DNA of 64,000 nt from Prorocentrum cordatum (taxonomy: Eukaryota; Sar; Dinophyceae; Prorocentrales; Prorocentraceae): contig CAUYUJ010017646.1 in the NCBI GenBank assembly GCA_963575745.1, forward strand, positions 85,411 through 149,410. Reading direction: 5' to 3'. Below are positions 32,461 to 42,650 of the stretch, in pieces. Below the pieces are notes generated by a model. That model saw only the letters and a list, made by a program, of their open reading frames with translations. It was not told the DNA's origin and searched no databases. The translations under genes and the position numbers were made by a program. Each line of letters opens with the position of its first letter. Position 1 is the stretch's first letter.

Positions 32461-32890
32461 AAGCATGACTACATTCATTGTATTCCCCCCTCTTCACTCC
32501 CCCCCTCTTCCGCCGCCCTTTCAAACAGCGCTGGGCCGGAAACGGTTGCGTGCAAGGGAGTCCCGACTGACCTGAAGTCCAGATTTCCGTTCAAGCCTCG
32601 CCACGCCCCCCCCTACCCTTGCGTGTGAACAAACTCGCCAATGAGTGTTAAGAAGAATGGACCCCGTCGGCTTCGACGTCGCCAGCCCTCCACAGATATT
32701 AGAGGCTATTTCTTTGCAGACTCGGGCAAGTTTACTGGCGAGGGGGGGCCTTGGCGGGGCCTGAAAGGAAGTGTGGACCTCACGCAAGCGGGGACTCGCT
32801 CGCACACCTTCTCGGCCCAGCGCTGAGTGAAATGGCGGCGGAGGGGAGGGGGTGCGGTGGGGGCGACTTGCCATGCGAGTAAACATGCAA
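32460..32890. repeat. Imperfect inverted repeat, arms about 170 bp
   Basis: The left arm (about 32475-32640) and the reverse complement of the right arm (about 32700-32885) share CCGCCGCC(C/A)TTTCA, CAGCGCTGGGCCG(G/A), GAGTCCC, the TTTCCGTTCAAGCC / CTTCCTTTCAGGCC pair and GCC-CCCCCCT. The spacer is about 60 bp. Divergence is considerable, so it is an old structure. The translated arms (SRFPFKPRHAPP and STLPFRPRQGPP) also show the relationship. Confidence 0.7.
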
Positions 32891-34200
32891 GCAAATACGC
32901 TTGCAAGCAAGAGCGGACTCCCACGACAGGGCCCCCCCCCCTGACGACAGGCCCCCCCCCCTGGGGGCGAGGGGCCGTGCCCTCCCGAGGCTGCGGCTGC
33001 TCGGCGCAGGTCCGCGCCCGGCGGGGCCCCCCTTCCCGCGCGCGCGCACCCTGCTCGCCTTCTCGGCCCGACCGCCTCGGAGCGTCGGCGGTGCGCCCCG
33101 AGGGAGCCCGGCCCCCTGGACCGAACGTAGCGGCCGCTGGCCCGGCATCCCAAACACCCTGTCCACAGGCGATCGCGGCCGGGCGCGCCTCCCTGGGCGG
33201 TGGGCCTCGGGGGTCGTCGTCGTCGTCGTCGTCGTCGCCATCGTCGTCGTCGTCTTGATCGTCGTGTCCCAGAAGTCGAGGAGGCTGCCCTCGGCAGGCC
33301 ACAGGGTGCCTCAAGGCATCCCTGGAGGCGCAGGGGGGCCCAAGATGCCCCTTGACGCAGACGAGTCCTGGCACCAGGCAGAAGGCTCCATAACATCCGA
33401 GGAGGCCTCAGGAGGATTCAAAGGTGGGAGCGGGGTTGACATGTCGTCCCTTGTAACCCTGGATTTCATTTCCGGAGCAGAGCTTGCGCTTAAGGAGTCT
33501 CGCTGTTGTAGGATTGCGGCAGTGATGCGCTGCCGCTCTGTTACGATCCATTCGATAATGATGAGGGGGTGTGCCGCCCCAATCGGATATATTGGAGGTG
33601 CCTGTCACCCGACCATGCTCACACTAGAGGCGCCTGCAATTCTAAAAGGAGCGTATCGGGCGCTTACATACCATTCTAGTAAGATGCATCGCAGGTCTGG
33701 ACCACTCGAAGTTCGAAGTGGGTCCTGCTAGGGGCGAGAGGTGCTAATCTCTACTGGGGCCCGATGAGATGTGCTCATCGCCCTGAGAAGATCATGGTAC
33801 CAGTGGTCACCACCATCGGACCCGAGTAGGAGTGCTGATTGCTGCATTCGAATCTAACATCTACACATATCTGGGCACTGGGTCCGGGGCCCCGGGCCGG
33901 GCCACCGACCGCAAATGTGTGGACCAGACTGCCCGGGGCCCTGCCGGCGTGCTGGAGACCTCTCCTGCCCCACCTTCTGCTCCCCCGCCCGCTCCCTCCG
34001 CCCTCCCTCCCTCCACCGCTCGAGGCAGGGGGCTCTACTCGGGCCCTGCGCGAGCACCTCGGCTTGCCTTCTCGAAGCCTCGGGGCGCGGCCGCGTGCGG
34101 CCGGCGGGGCGGCGGGGCAGCGAGAGTCGTGGGGGGGTGGGGGGGGCGCAAGCGCGGCACCAGAGCGCCTGCAAGCGCGCTGCGAGACCGCCAAAACGGC
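32890..34200. other. GC-rich DNA with a GTC microsatellite; no gene supported
   Basis: 33209-33262 is (GTC)n with interruptions. The 276-codon open frame 32901-33731 is built of proline/arginine low complexity plus this poly-Val run and has no motif. 33430-33840 is ordinary mixed sequence. Confidence 0.5.
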
Positions 34201-34640
34201 CCTTGACGGCCGCCAGACGGTCCAAGAGGCGCCCCAAACCTCCCGAGAGGCCTCCAAGAAGCCCCCCAAGAGGGCTCCAAGAGGACAACATCTGTCATTC
34301 TCCGTTGGTTTCTGAAGGTATTCAGCTTTCTCGCCTTTTCGGCTTCCCGACGCTCCAGGCCCTGGAGGCCCCAAATATAGTTTCAAGACAGCCCAAGATG
34401 TTTCCAAGAGTATCATAAAACGGCTCAAGAGGCTTCCAAGACGGCGCAAGAGGCGCCCAAGACTGCCCAAGAGGCCCCAAAGACTGCTCCAAGAGGGGGC
34501 CCAGATGGGGGACCCGAGCGAATATTTCGAGTCCTCGGCCCCGAGGGGCCCCCAGTAGGCACCAACAGGCCCCCCAGAGGCCTCGTGTGGGGAATTTGGG
34601 GCTCCAAGACGGTCCAAAGGGTTGTCAGACGTTTCCGAAT
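34200..34640 (-). repeat. GGCC-type array, opposite orientation
   Basis: Units CCAAGAGGCCCC and CCAAGACGGC, the reverse complement of the array at 7600-9240. An AT-richer module at about 34275-34355 resembles, in reverse complement, the modules at 7838 and 9085. Confidence 0.8.
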
Positions 34641-35040
34641 CTTCTAGGCCTTCAGGGCACTCTCTCTTGGCCACGGCTGGACACATTCAGGAATTCAAGC
34701 CCGAATGTTCCCCGGCGGTTTTGGGAGGGACAGCCGTCCCACCACCTGTTAATTCTACTTTTTCTCCCTCCGTGTTTCCTCTTCGTTATCATCGTCCTCC
34801 GAGCGTGGGTGTTGTCGGGGGAGGGGTCTGGATGGCTCCCACCAGTTGGCATGGGCGCCCCTGGCCTCCTCATTTCAGGCGATCGCAAACATGGATCAAG
34901 GGGGCGTGGAGTAGCGACGGGTCCCGTTTCCATGGCAATTCGCGGATTTCCGCCGCCGACCGAGGCGGCACCGGCCGCATCTTGGGGAGGGCACCTCCCC
35001 CGCGCGCCAAATCCATGGATCGCTAGTCCATGTTTGCGCG
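34640..35040. other. No gene seen
   Basis: Mixed-composition spacer between array blocks. Open frames on both strands lack motifs. Confidence 0.5.
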
Positions 35041-35290
35041 CCCCCGATCATTAGGGCTCCGACAGCGCCAAGAGCTTCCAGACGGCCGACGATGCCCTCC
35101 AGACTAGCCTAGGACCGCCATGCGGGGTTTGCAGATCGGAGACGGCCCCAGTGCTTCAGCATGGCCCCAGAAGCCCCCGATACCCACCGAGAAAGAAAGA
35201 ATATGTGCCCCGGAGGGCCCCCAGACGGCTCAGAAAGGCCCAAGACGGCGCAGGAAAGCTCCAAGAGGGTCTACGACGTCTCGTGTGGCT
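35040..35290 (-). repeat. Short GGCC-type array block upstream of the lipase gene
   Basis: Units such as CCAAGAGGGTC and CCAGACGGC in the minus orientation, ending about 100 bp before the lipase start codon. Confidence 0.65.
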
Positions 35291-35293
35291 CAA

Positions 35294-35318
35294 GCGCTGT
35301 TTTTTTTCATATTTCCAG
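35294..35318 (+). promoter_or_regulatory. Candidate 3' splice (spliced-leader) acceptor for the lipase gene
   Basis: A strong pyrimidine run (CTGTTTTTTTTCATATTTCC) ends in AG at 35317-35318, 67 bases before the ATG at 35386. Dinoflagellate mRNAs are usually trans-spliced at such acceptors, so this is the likely 5' end of the mature mRNA. That is inference from sequence shape only. Confidence 0.5.
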
Positions 35319-35385
35319 CTAGCAAGCACGTTCAACTTTGACCATCAACAGCGCAGATCAATATCAAGGGGGCGTTGATCACCCA

Positions 35386-37287
35386 ATGCGGTGTACGTTG
35401 AGGGCTCTCGTTTGTGTGCCAGGTGTTGACATCAAAACTGTTGGTTATTTCGTGAAGGTTCAGCTTTTGTATTTAATGACGGTGTTGCTGGTCCTCGGTT
35501 GTGTGAGTGTGATCGGGAAGATGTGCCAAACATATTTTTTTTGCCTCTCTTTTGAAGGAGACTTTTTACCGAGGCGAGCGGCGGTATCGCTGTTGCTGGT
35601 TCCATTACTGTGCTGGCTGACGCTGATGTTCTTAGCCAGCTTGACAATGTTATACGAAGATGTTCTTCGCAAACATGTACTCGAGCGGACACGCAAAATC
35701 ACCGTTTTGATTTACATGTTTGTTTGGAGGCGTTGGAAGCCATCAGCGCGAATGAAGAATGTAGTGGACCTGTTTGTCATTGTGTCCTCAGTCGCAGCAC
35801 CACTACTCTCGGCAGTCATCCATGTCGCAGTCACCCACTCTACCATGCAAAACGGTATGTTGACCACATTTGTGGTCGGTTACATCAGAGGCGGGTTCAT
35901 CTTGGCAGCGTTTCTTGTGTTCCTCAATTTCCTCTGCGAGCTTCTCGTCGCAAGTAACGCTAAAGTGGGAACGGCGTTGACTATGCTTGACGCCGTTCCA
36001 TCGGATTGGAGCCTTGGTTCCTCATTCTGGGATGCGGGACAAGAAGATTGGAGCAGCATCGTTGCCAGCCAGGACAGCTGTAGTTCGCCAAACTTGTTTC
36101 GGGCTCTCTTCACAGCGAAACGTTCGAGGAATCAGGTGCTATTGGTTGTGCTGATGGTCCTTGTGCTTACGTTGAATGTGGCATTGACGACCATTCACAA
36201 AAACAGCACCATTGGGCTGATTTGCTTCTTGGTAATAGCTGTGGCTCTGCTGCAGCTTGAACAGCTTGTCGTGGGTCGCGTAGTAACTGGGATCTTCAAG
36301 CTAGTTGGGTACAGCAGTCTTTCCCTGTCAGCCATTTTCTTTTTCGTGGCTTTGCAAACTCCAATTGCAGCGGATGGCGAGGGCACGCGGCTCACTGGGG
36401 GTATGAATTACACACCTGTGCAGAAACCGTCAGTATATCCAATTTGCGTGGGACAATGGGGTCATCATTCGTTCCCAGAAGAACAGCGGCTTACAGCACT
36501 AGATTTGAGCATTCTGGCGAGTGCAGTGTATCACAAGAGCAACGATTCAATCGCGTCTATTGTACAACAAGGCTTCGGAGACACCAGCCTTGCCGATGCT
36601 CAGCTGGTAGACCTCGACGACTATGATAAGGTCGGGCGCATGGGAGTCTTCAGGTTCCCATCCATCAAAGTGCAGGTTCTCTCTGTGAGAGGCACGCTTA
36701 CGGAGCGCGACATATTGAAAGACCTCGACCTGTACACGATGAGTTTTCTTTTAGAGCTTGTGGACACCATCATTCCCATCATTTTCTTTTTGAGTACCGA
36801 ACAAATTCAACATGTGTTCTATCTCTTGTCCGTGTACCATTTTCTGGAGGATCCCGTTTTGCAGAGAGTTTTCGATAAACTACGCAGAATCAAGGAGGAA
36901 GGCGACTCGCTGGGGTACGTGACTGTAGGGACAGGGCACTCGCTCGGCGGGGCCTTCGCTGTACTCGGGGCCGCTCGGCTGAACATTCCCGCGGTTGTGT
37001 TCAGTTCCCCTGGCTATGTCTACATTGCAAAGGCCTTCGGCATCGACCTCACGGTTGCGAAGACAAACGTTGTCAATGTTCAGCCGGAAGGGGACGTCGT
37101 AGTAAAGATCGATTCGCATGTGGGCGCAGTGCAGGAGATCATGTGCACAGAATCTTCTCGTAGATGCCATGCTCTCATTGTATCCATGTGTGAACTCTTA
37201 CGGAATTGCGGCGATCCCCGTGGCCGTGTAGTTGCTAAAGTGGACGGTCCCGGTGCACTGGAAGATTGGACGTGTAAAGTTGATTGA
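35386..37287 (+). CDS. Multi-pass membrane protein with class 3 lipase domain (diacylglycerol-lipase-like)
   Basis: An intact 633-codon frame, the only convincing host gene here. The N-terminal half has about seven hydrophobic helices (residues 22-44, 66-88, 125-150, 165-190, 248-270, 274-295 and 304-325). The C-terminal half is an alpha/beta-hydrolase of lipase class 3 type: GHSLGG with the nucleophile Ser519, a plausible catalytic Asp570 in VNVQPEGDVVVKID, and His595 in CHALIVSMCELLRNCG. VLSVRGT at about 432-438 fits the oxyanion-hole strand. By family it would hydrolyse an acylglycerol or related lipid at a membrane. Animal diacylglycerol lipases have four helices; seven is more. The start is the first ATG in a frame that opens upstream at 35338. 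There is no intron, and AT-richer codon use than the surrounding DNA is apparent. A processed retrogene or transferred gene is possible; substrate is unknown. Confidence 0.85.
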   Translation: MRCTLRALVCVPGVDIKTVGYFVKVQLLYLMTVLLVLGCVSVIGKMCQTYFFCLSFEGDFLPRRAAVSLLLVPLLCWLTLMFLASLTMLYEDVLRKHVLERTRKITVLIYMFVWRRWKPSARMKNVVDLFVIVSSVAAPLLSAVIHVAVTHSTMQNGMLTTFVVGYIRGGFILAAFLVFLNFLCELLVASNAKVGTALTMLDAVPSDWSLGSSFWDAGQEDWSSIVASQDSCSSPNLFRALFTAKRSRNQVLLVVLMVLVLTLNVALTTIHKNSTIGLICFLVIAVALLQLEQLVVGRVVTGIFKLVGYSSLSLSAIFFFVALQTPIAADGEGTRLTGGMNYTPVQKPSVYPICVGQWGHHSFPEEQRLTALDLSILASAVYHKSNDSIASIVQQGFGDTSLADAQLVDLDDYDKVGRMGVFRFPSIKVQVLSVRGTLTERDILKDLDLYTMSFLLELVDTIIPIIFFLSTEQIQHVFYLLSVYHFLEDPVLQRVFDKLRRIKEEGDSLGYVTVGTGHSLGGAFAVLGAARLNIPAVVFSSPGYVYIAKAFGIDLTVAKTNVVNVQPEGDVVVKIDSHVGAVQEIMCTESSRRCHALIVSMCELLRNCGDPRGRVVAKVDGPGALEDWTCKVD

Positions 37288-37640
37288 CTGATCCTGGGAA
37301 CCTCAATATTGATTCAGCCATGCAGCTGACTAACTCGTCGTAGTCTTGAGTCTCCAGGTTGCCTTCCCCGTGTGTGTGTGTGTGTGTTAGTGCCGTTCGC
37401 GAGCCGTCGTGCTTGATTTTTCCTGCCTCCTGGCAGGCCGCTGGTGCGGCTCTCCCAGTGCCAGCTACCTCTCATCCCTACATCCCCCCCTAACGTGGAT
37501 TGCCCACCTGACGTAGTGCAGACCTCGGTGACGCCGAGCCCGGCCCGCGAGGAATGGGCGTGACACCTGCATTTCGGCGACGCGCTTGTCTCGGAAAAGA
37601 GGGTCTACGACGTTTCCACGAGAGCACAGGTGGGCGCCAC
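37288..37640. other. Region after the lipase gene
   Basis: Probable 3' untranslated region, then (GT)n at about 37370-37388. No clear polyadenylation signal seen. No further gene before the next array. Confidence 0.45.
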
Positions 37641-38130
37641 AGACGCCGACACCGCCAGCCAACCCTTAAGAGGTCGCCAAAAGGCCGCCAGGCGCCCCGA
37701 GACAGCCCAACATTGCCTCGAGACGGATCCAGGCCCCCGCGACTCCCCGGCAATGTCCCCAGAGGACTGCCAAGAAGGTGTCCAGATTGAAAAGCATTCG
37801 GAATTAGCGGTTTTAGCCTTCTGGTTTTGCCAAGTTTGGGACCGCCCAGGTGGGCCGAGAAGCCTCCAAGACCGCCAAAACAGTCGGCCCAGGAGACTTC
37901 GCAAACATGCGCGCGGCGCGTCCAACAGAACACGGAGAAGGGGCCCTTCCGTCGTTGGCACTGCCAGCCAGCCCCCAAGGTGCATCCGGGAGCCTTGGAA
38001 ACCCCTGGGCGCCTTTCGGGCTTCCGAAAGGCCTGGGGGCGGCCCAACATTGCTTGAAGATGGCTCCGGGAGCCCCCATGACGCTTGGTCAGGGCCCCGA
38101 GGGGACCCCCAAGAAGACGCCAAGAGGCAC
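37640..38130 (-). repeat. Diverged GGCC-type array
   Basis: Units such as CCAAGACCGCC, CCGAGACAGCCC and CCAAGAAGACGCC in minus orientation, with an AT-richer interruption at about 37780-37845 (GAAAAGCATTCGG, TTTTAGCC). The block ends in a (CA)n run at 38128-38140. Confidence 0.6.
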
Positions 38131-38463
38131 ACACACACACACGTGTTGTTGTTTAATGTCTCTCAATGTTGTGCAAGGGTTGTCTTTTCCTGACAGAGCT
38201 GTTAGAGGACTTCCGAACGGATTCTGGAAAGCTGCCGAGAGCCTTCGAATGCTCCAGAACATGTCAGAGCACATGCCCATTCCTCCGTCCCCAAGCCAGC
38301 CCAACGACACACGTAAGACGGACCGCAGCAAAAGTTCAGAGATTCTTCAGAAGCATCCGAGCTATGTTTCCAGAAGCCTCTCCGGGAGCATCTACATCGA
38401 TGTCCCAGAGTATTCCACGTGAACATCCGAGCGGATCATCCGAATCACACCGCAGGAGCCAGA

Positions 38464-39110
38464 TGAGTGAAGAGGAGGAGGAGGACGAGGAGGAGAAGGA
38501 GGAGGAGGAGGAGGAAGAGATGTGTCGAGGGCGACGACGATGACCCCCGACGGTCCCCAGACGTCTCAGGGTGTCTCCCGAGTTCTGGGACGGCAGGTCA
38601 CGGAAATGCCAACCACAGCCAAGCATGCACAAAAACGTGCAGAGCCGACGATGATGACGACGGTGGCCGCGGCTGTAGCGCCCACGGCGGCCAGAGCCAG
38701 CACGCTGGACGAGCGCGCCTTGGGCAACCGCGGCGACGAGAGCGGCCCCGCGAGGCCCAAGATGGGAAAAGATCATTTACCAACCTCGATCTTCGACCTT
38801 GGATCCCTCATCCCCCCTCCTCGATCGCAGACGGCTGCGACCACGTTGGCGGCGACAACGACGACCACGACGACAACCACGACGATCATGGCGACGATGC
38901 CAGTGACGGCGAGGAGCTCCGGCGGCCTCCAGAGGTACGGCGACTACAATGACGACGATCGATCGACGACGACCGACGGCCTCCACAGAGTTCCAGAATC
39001 CGCAGGCCTCCAGGGGTCCCAGAAAGCACAACGCGTTCCAGAACGTGTAGTCGCCCGATCACGTCCATTGAAGACCACAACCGCAGCGACCACTCAAGCT
39101 ACAGCAAGCC
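38464..39110 (+). repeat. GAG microsatellite and GAC-rich low-complexity DNA
   Basis: 38465-38520 is (GAG)n with variants. 38650-38690 and 38840-38985 are rich in GAC/ACG triplets. The 304-codon open frame 38522-39436 crosses these (poly-Thr, poly-Asp) and then enters the tandem repeat at 39143, so it is not supported as a gene. Confidence 0.7.
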
Positions 39111-39142
39111 TACGAACTCCAGAACCTACTTCCGAGCTTCTA

Positions 39143-39250
39143 CCGAACAACCCCCCGAACAGGACCCGAACAACCCCCCGAACAGGAACGGAACAAACCC
39201 CCGAACAGGAACCGAACAAACCCCCGAACAGGAACCGAACAACCCTCCTG
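39143..39250 (+). repeat. CCCCGAACAGGAACCGAACAA tandem repeat
   Basis: About four copies of a 24-26-bp unit containing CCCCCGAACAGGA(A)C(C)GAACAA. Confidence 0.88.
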
Positions 39251-39269
39251 ACTTCTACCGAACAAGCCC

Positions 39270-39800
39270 CTGGACCTCCCTGGAGAGGCCTTTGGGGGCC
39301 GCCTGGAGAGGCCTTCTGGGGCCGCCTGGCGAGGCCTTCTGGGGCCGCCTGGCGAGGCCTTCGGGGGCCGCCTGCAGTCGCCTCCTGGGGCTGCCTGCAG
39401 ACGCCTCCTGGGGCCGCCTGGACTGGGGCCGCCTGAACACGCCGCCTGGAGACGCTTTCTGGGGCCGCCCAGGGAAGTCTTCAAGGGCCGCCTGGAGACG
39501 CCTCCTGGGGCCGCCTGGACGCTTCCCAGGGCCGCCTGGAGACGCCTCCTGGGGCCGCCGGGAGAAGCCGTCAGGGGCCGCTTGGAGACGCTTCGCACGG
39601 CCGCCTGGACACGCCTCCTGGGCCCGTCTGCATCCTGGGGCCGCCTGGAAAAGCTTTCTGGGGCGCCTGGAGTCCATTCCTGTGACCGCCTGGAGAGCCC
39701 TCCTGGGGCCGCTTGCTGAGGCTGTCTGGAGAAGCCTTCGGGGGCCGCCTGGTAGCCACTTACTGGGGCCGGCTGAAGAGGTCTTGGGGTATCCTGTGCC
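39270..39800 (+). repeat. About 23-bp GGCCGCCTGGAGAGGCCTT tandem array
   Basis: About twenty degenerate units of the form GGGGCCGCCTGGAGACGCCT and GGCCGCCTGGCGAGGCCTTC. The minus strand reads GGPRRRLQAA repeatedly. The unit resembles a longer version of the GGCC arrays. Confidence 0.88.
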
Positions 39801-39894
39801 CTCCTGAAGGTTGTGCCGAATAATTCAGCTGCCCCCGCGCGAATACGCCCAGTGAGGCCGCAGATGGACCTCCTCCAGGCACAACCCGTGCAGG

Positions 39895-40425
39895 GCATGT
39901 TCCGTGGAATAATACGATAGTAGATAACATAAGGTGTCGTATTATACGACGGTAAACTCTACTATGGTACCATAGACTGTATCATTATATAGTGTAATGC
40001 AACATAACATTATACGATACAGCATAATACCACTTGATATCGTACAATACAGTAACACTAGCACAGCTAAATCTAAAGTAGTATGTTACCGTTATAGTGT
40101 CGTGTACTATCGCATGCTAGACTATATAATGACACATTCTACTATCGGGTAATGATGTGTTCGAATATAAGGTCATATGATTCAATATGATACCATATGA
40201 TATAAGTTCATACGGTATAGCATGACACAGCCTAGCATACTATAATTTATTAGGGTGCCACAACACATAACACGACAACGTGGAATGTACTGTAACATTT
40301 TATATTTTTACATACTTTAATCTAGTACAATGTAACGTAACATAATACAATGTAGTATGATACGATATAGTCAGATCGAGTGTAGCGTTATATAGTATAA
40401 TATACAAGGGGACCGGGTTCCCGGC
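39895..40425. other. AT-rich island of GTATAATACGATA-like motifs
   Basis: About 530 bp very rich in A and T within GC-rich surroundings. It is composed of recurring short steps (TATAATAC, ACGATACA, TATACGAT, CATATGAT) without an exact period. No open frame of interest. It might be a decayed microsatellite, an insertion of organellar-like DNA, or a matrix/replication-associated region; none of these is shown. Confidence 0.75.
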
Positions 40426-40439
40426 CCCTGGGGTGGCAC

Positions 40440-41250
40440 ACTTTTCCCCAATTCCCCCCCGCTTTCGGAGGGCCCGAAGGCGCTCCCCAGACGGTCCAGG
40501 AGGCTTCCGAGACGGTCCAAGAGCGCGCCAAGACACCCAAGATGGACTGCCCGAGAGGCCCCCCAAACCCGTCAAGAGGGCTCCAAGAGGACACCTATGA
40601 GGGCAGCAAGATACAAACATCGCCCCAATTCTCTGGGGAAGCGTATATTTTCAGCATTTGTTTTTGGAGTGTGAAGCGTCCACGACGGCATCACAGAACC
40701 CCAAGATCGCCCCAGGACATCCCAAGAGGCCTCCAAGACGGCCCAAGAGGCCCTCAATATTGTCGCCCCAAGACGTCCCACAGGGGGGTCCCGGACCCCC
40801 CCAAAGGTCCCCAAGTTGGCCCAAGAGGCTCCCAAAGCGCCCCAGCTTGTCTGGAACCTGGCTGAAGAGCGCACTGAGGTGGCCTCTAGACGGCCCACGA
40901 GCGCTCGAAGACAGCCCAAGTCTGCTCCTGGACGGCCACAAAGGCCTCCAAGACGGTCCACGAGGCCGCCGAAAAGGCCCCCCAAGTGCTGGGAGGCCCT
41001 CCAGAAACCGAAAACAGTGCCCAAATTAGTCTCGAAGAGACCCCGATGCAAGAGGCCCAACACTGTGCTCCGAAAGACTTCCAAAGAGGCACGAGATGCG
41101 TCCATGAGGCCTCTGGCCCACAACTCAGGTGTATCCCCCTGATCGGCCCCACACCACCGTCAAGGCTGCTCCAGAGAGCCCTGGATCGCCCCCAAGACGG
41201 TTTCGAGGAGTCTCCGAAGGCCCCAAGAAATCCGGGAATTGTCGGTTTGG
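40440..41250 (-). repeat. GGCC-type array, minus orientation
   Basis: CCAAGATCGCCCCAGGAC, CCAAGAGGCCTCCAAGACGG and similar units. An AT-richer module lies at about 40600-40680. Multiple overlapping open frames are shadows. Confidence 0.8.
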
Positions 41251-41650
41251 GTTAGATGATAATGATCTTAGGACTCAGGACAGAGAATTCATACGCCAAC
41301 CAAGCATGTCCATCTCTCGTTGAAGTGCCGTGTGGGATAAATAATGCTGGGGGGATTTAGTTGCATGGCACTGCAGCCCAGGGTATCAGCGCCTTTCACG
41401 CAGCGGTATCCAGCCAGCTGCAGCTCACGGCAGCAGCTCATACACAGTGCTGGCCGCTTCATCCCTGGCACCCTCCGCTGAGAGCAAGCGAGAGAAGATC
41501 CCCGCGGCAGAGCTATCATAGAGAAACAACATGGCGGGCGGACGGACGACGGACGTCGGACGACGGACGAAGACGACGGGATCGCCCATGGGGGAGGAGA
41601 CCTTGGGTGGCCCACTTTTCCCCCAACTCCCCCCGTCGCAACTCAATTGG
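41250..41650. other. No gene seen; small GGACGACGGAC repeat
   Basis: 41536-41578 carries a short repeat of CGGACGACGGAC steps. The rest is unremarkable. Confidence 0.5.
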
Positions 41651-42080
41651 CCCCCCCCTTGGCTCCAGGATCCGCTTTGGGGTCTTTAGGTGACTCTTTC
41701 GGCCTGAAGAGGGTTCCGAGCTGGTTCAGGAGGACGCCCGCTGGCCGCCAAGATGGCCCCTTAGTGGTCCAAGATGCTCCAAGATGTTTCAAAGCGGCCC
41801 AGAGGGGCCACACGATGCCCCAGTGGAGCTCCCAACGGCCCTCCCAACTGACCCCAGAGAGCCATGAACGCAAAAACCAGTCACGTTTCTCCATATTCAG
41901 TAAATCTCACGCTCGTCTCTTCGGATGGCTTCGGGAGATCTTCACATGGCGCCGAGGCTCGAGACGGCCCACAACTTCGAAGAACAGCCCAAGAGGGCCC
42001 CAAGCGGGCCCCAAGGCTTTCAAGGCAGCCCAAACAGGGAGATCCACAAGAGACCCGTACACTTAAAGCCAGCCCACTTC
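41650..42080 (-). repeat. GGCC-type array block, minus orientation
   Basis: Diverged units CCAAGATGGCCCC, CCAAGATGCTCC and CCAAGAGGGCCCC. Confidence 0.65.
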
Positions 42081-42279
42081 ATATTCAATATCTCCCCACA
42101 CCAGCCCGGAACAGCTCGAGGCCATCGATAATAACGAGAAGTGATAAGCGAGGACAACCGAGAGAGATTGGAGGGTTTACGAGGAAGGACGTATAATGAA
42201 TATTGGAGGACGAGGTAAGGCAAGGCATGGAATGAGCCCGTCCGAAAAGCACGCACAGCTAACAACGCCATGGCATGTG

Positions 42280-42317
42280 CTAGAACCCAAGCGCGCGAAG
42301 CGCGCGTGCGGTTCTAG
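42280..42317. repeat. CGCG hairpin flanked by CTAGAACC / GGTTCTAG
   Basis: CTAGAACC at 42280-42287 pairs with GGTTCTAG at 42310-42317, and GCGCGCG lies on both sides of AA in the loop region. A related sequence, with the right half conserved (GCGCGCGCGTGGTTCTAGTT), lies at 45184-45213. Confidence 0.8.
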
Positions 42318-42439
42318 TTGAGGATGGGGGGAGGTGGAGGGAGGGGGAGGTGGAGGCCATTTCGAGAAACTCCCTCGCAGCCGACAGGCTGGCCGCGAGT
42401 GAGCTTCTCGAGCATCGCCGCGGGGGGGGTCCAAGATGT

Positions 42440-42650
42440 GGTTCACAAGGTACTCAGGCCCGCTTCGCCTGAGACATCCTCCGAACCCCGGGCAACTGCG
42501 AGATGCCCTGAATTGAGGTGCTTTGGCCCGTTTCGCTTGAGACGTTCTCACAAGACGTAGTCCGCGATGTGCTCAGGCTGGTTTCGCCTGAGACATCCTG
42601 GGAGTCCCTGGCTCCGAGAAGCCCTGGCTTGAGGTGACCAGCGTTTTGTC
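42440..42650 (+). repeat. 119-bp tandem duplication with CTCAGGC hairpins
   Basis: CTCAGGCCCGCTTCGCCTGAG at 42453 and CTCAGGCTGGTTTCGCCTGAG at 42572 are 119 bp apart. Each is followed by ACATCCT and, about 45 bp later, by (A/C)TTGAGGTG. Each copy can form a 7-bp stem. Confidence 0.78.

Noticed and set aside
35286-35294. TGGCTCAAG, identical to the 3' end of the dinoflagellate spliced leader, just upstream of the lipase gene
   Set aside because: Only nine bases match, the rest of the leader is absent, it lies before rather than after the acceptor AG, and CGGCTCAAGAGG-like strings arise naturally in the adjacent GGCC array.
38522-39436. 304-codon plus-strand frame
   Set aside because: Composed of GAC/ACG triplets, then the 24-bp and 23-bp tandem repeats.
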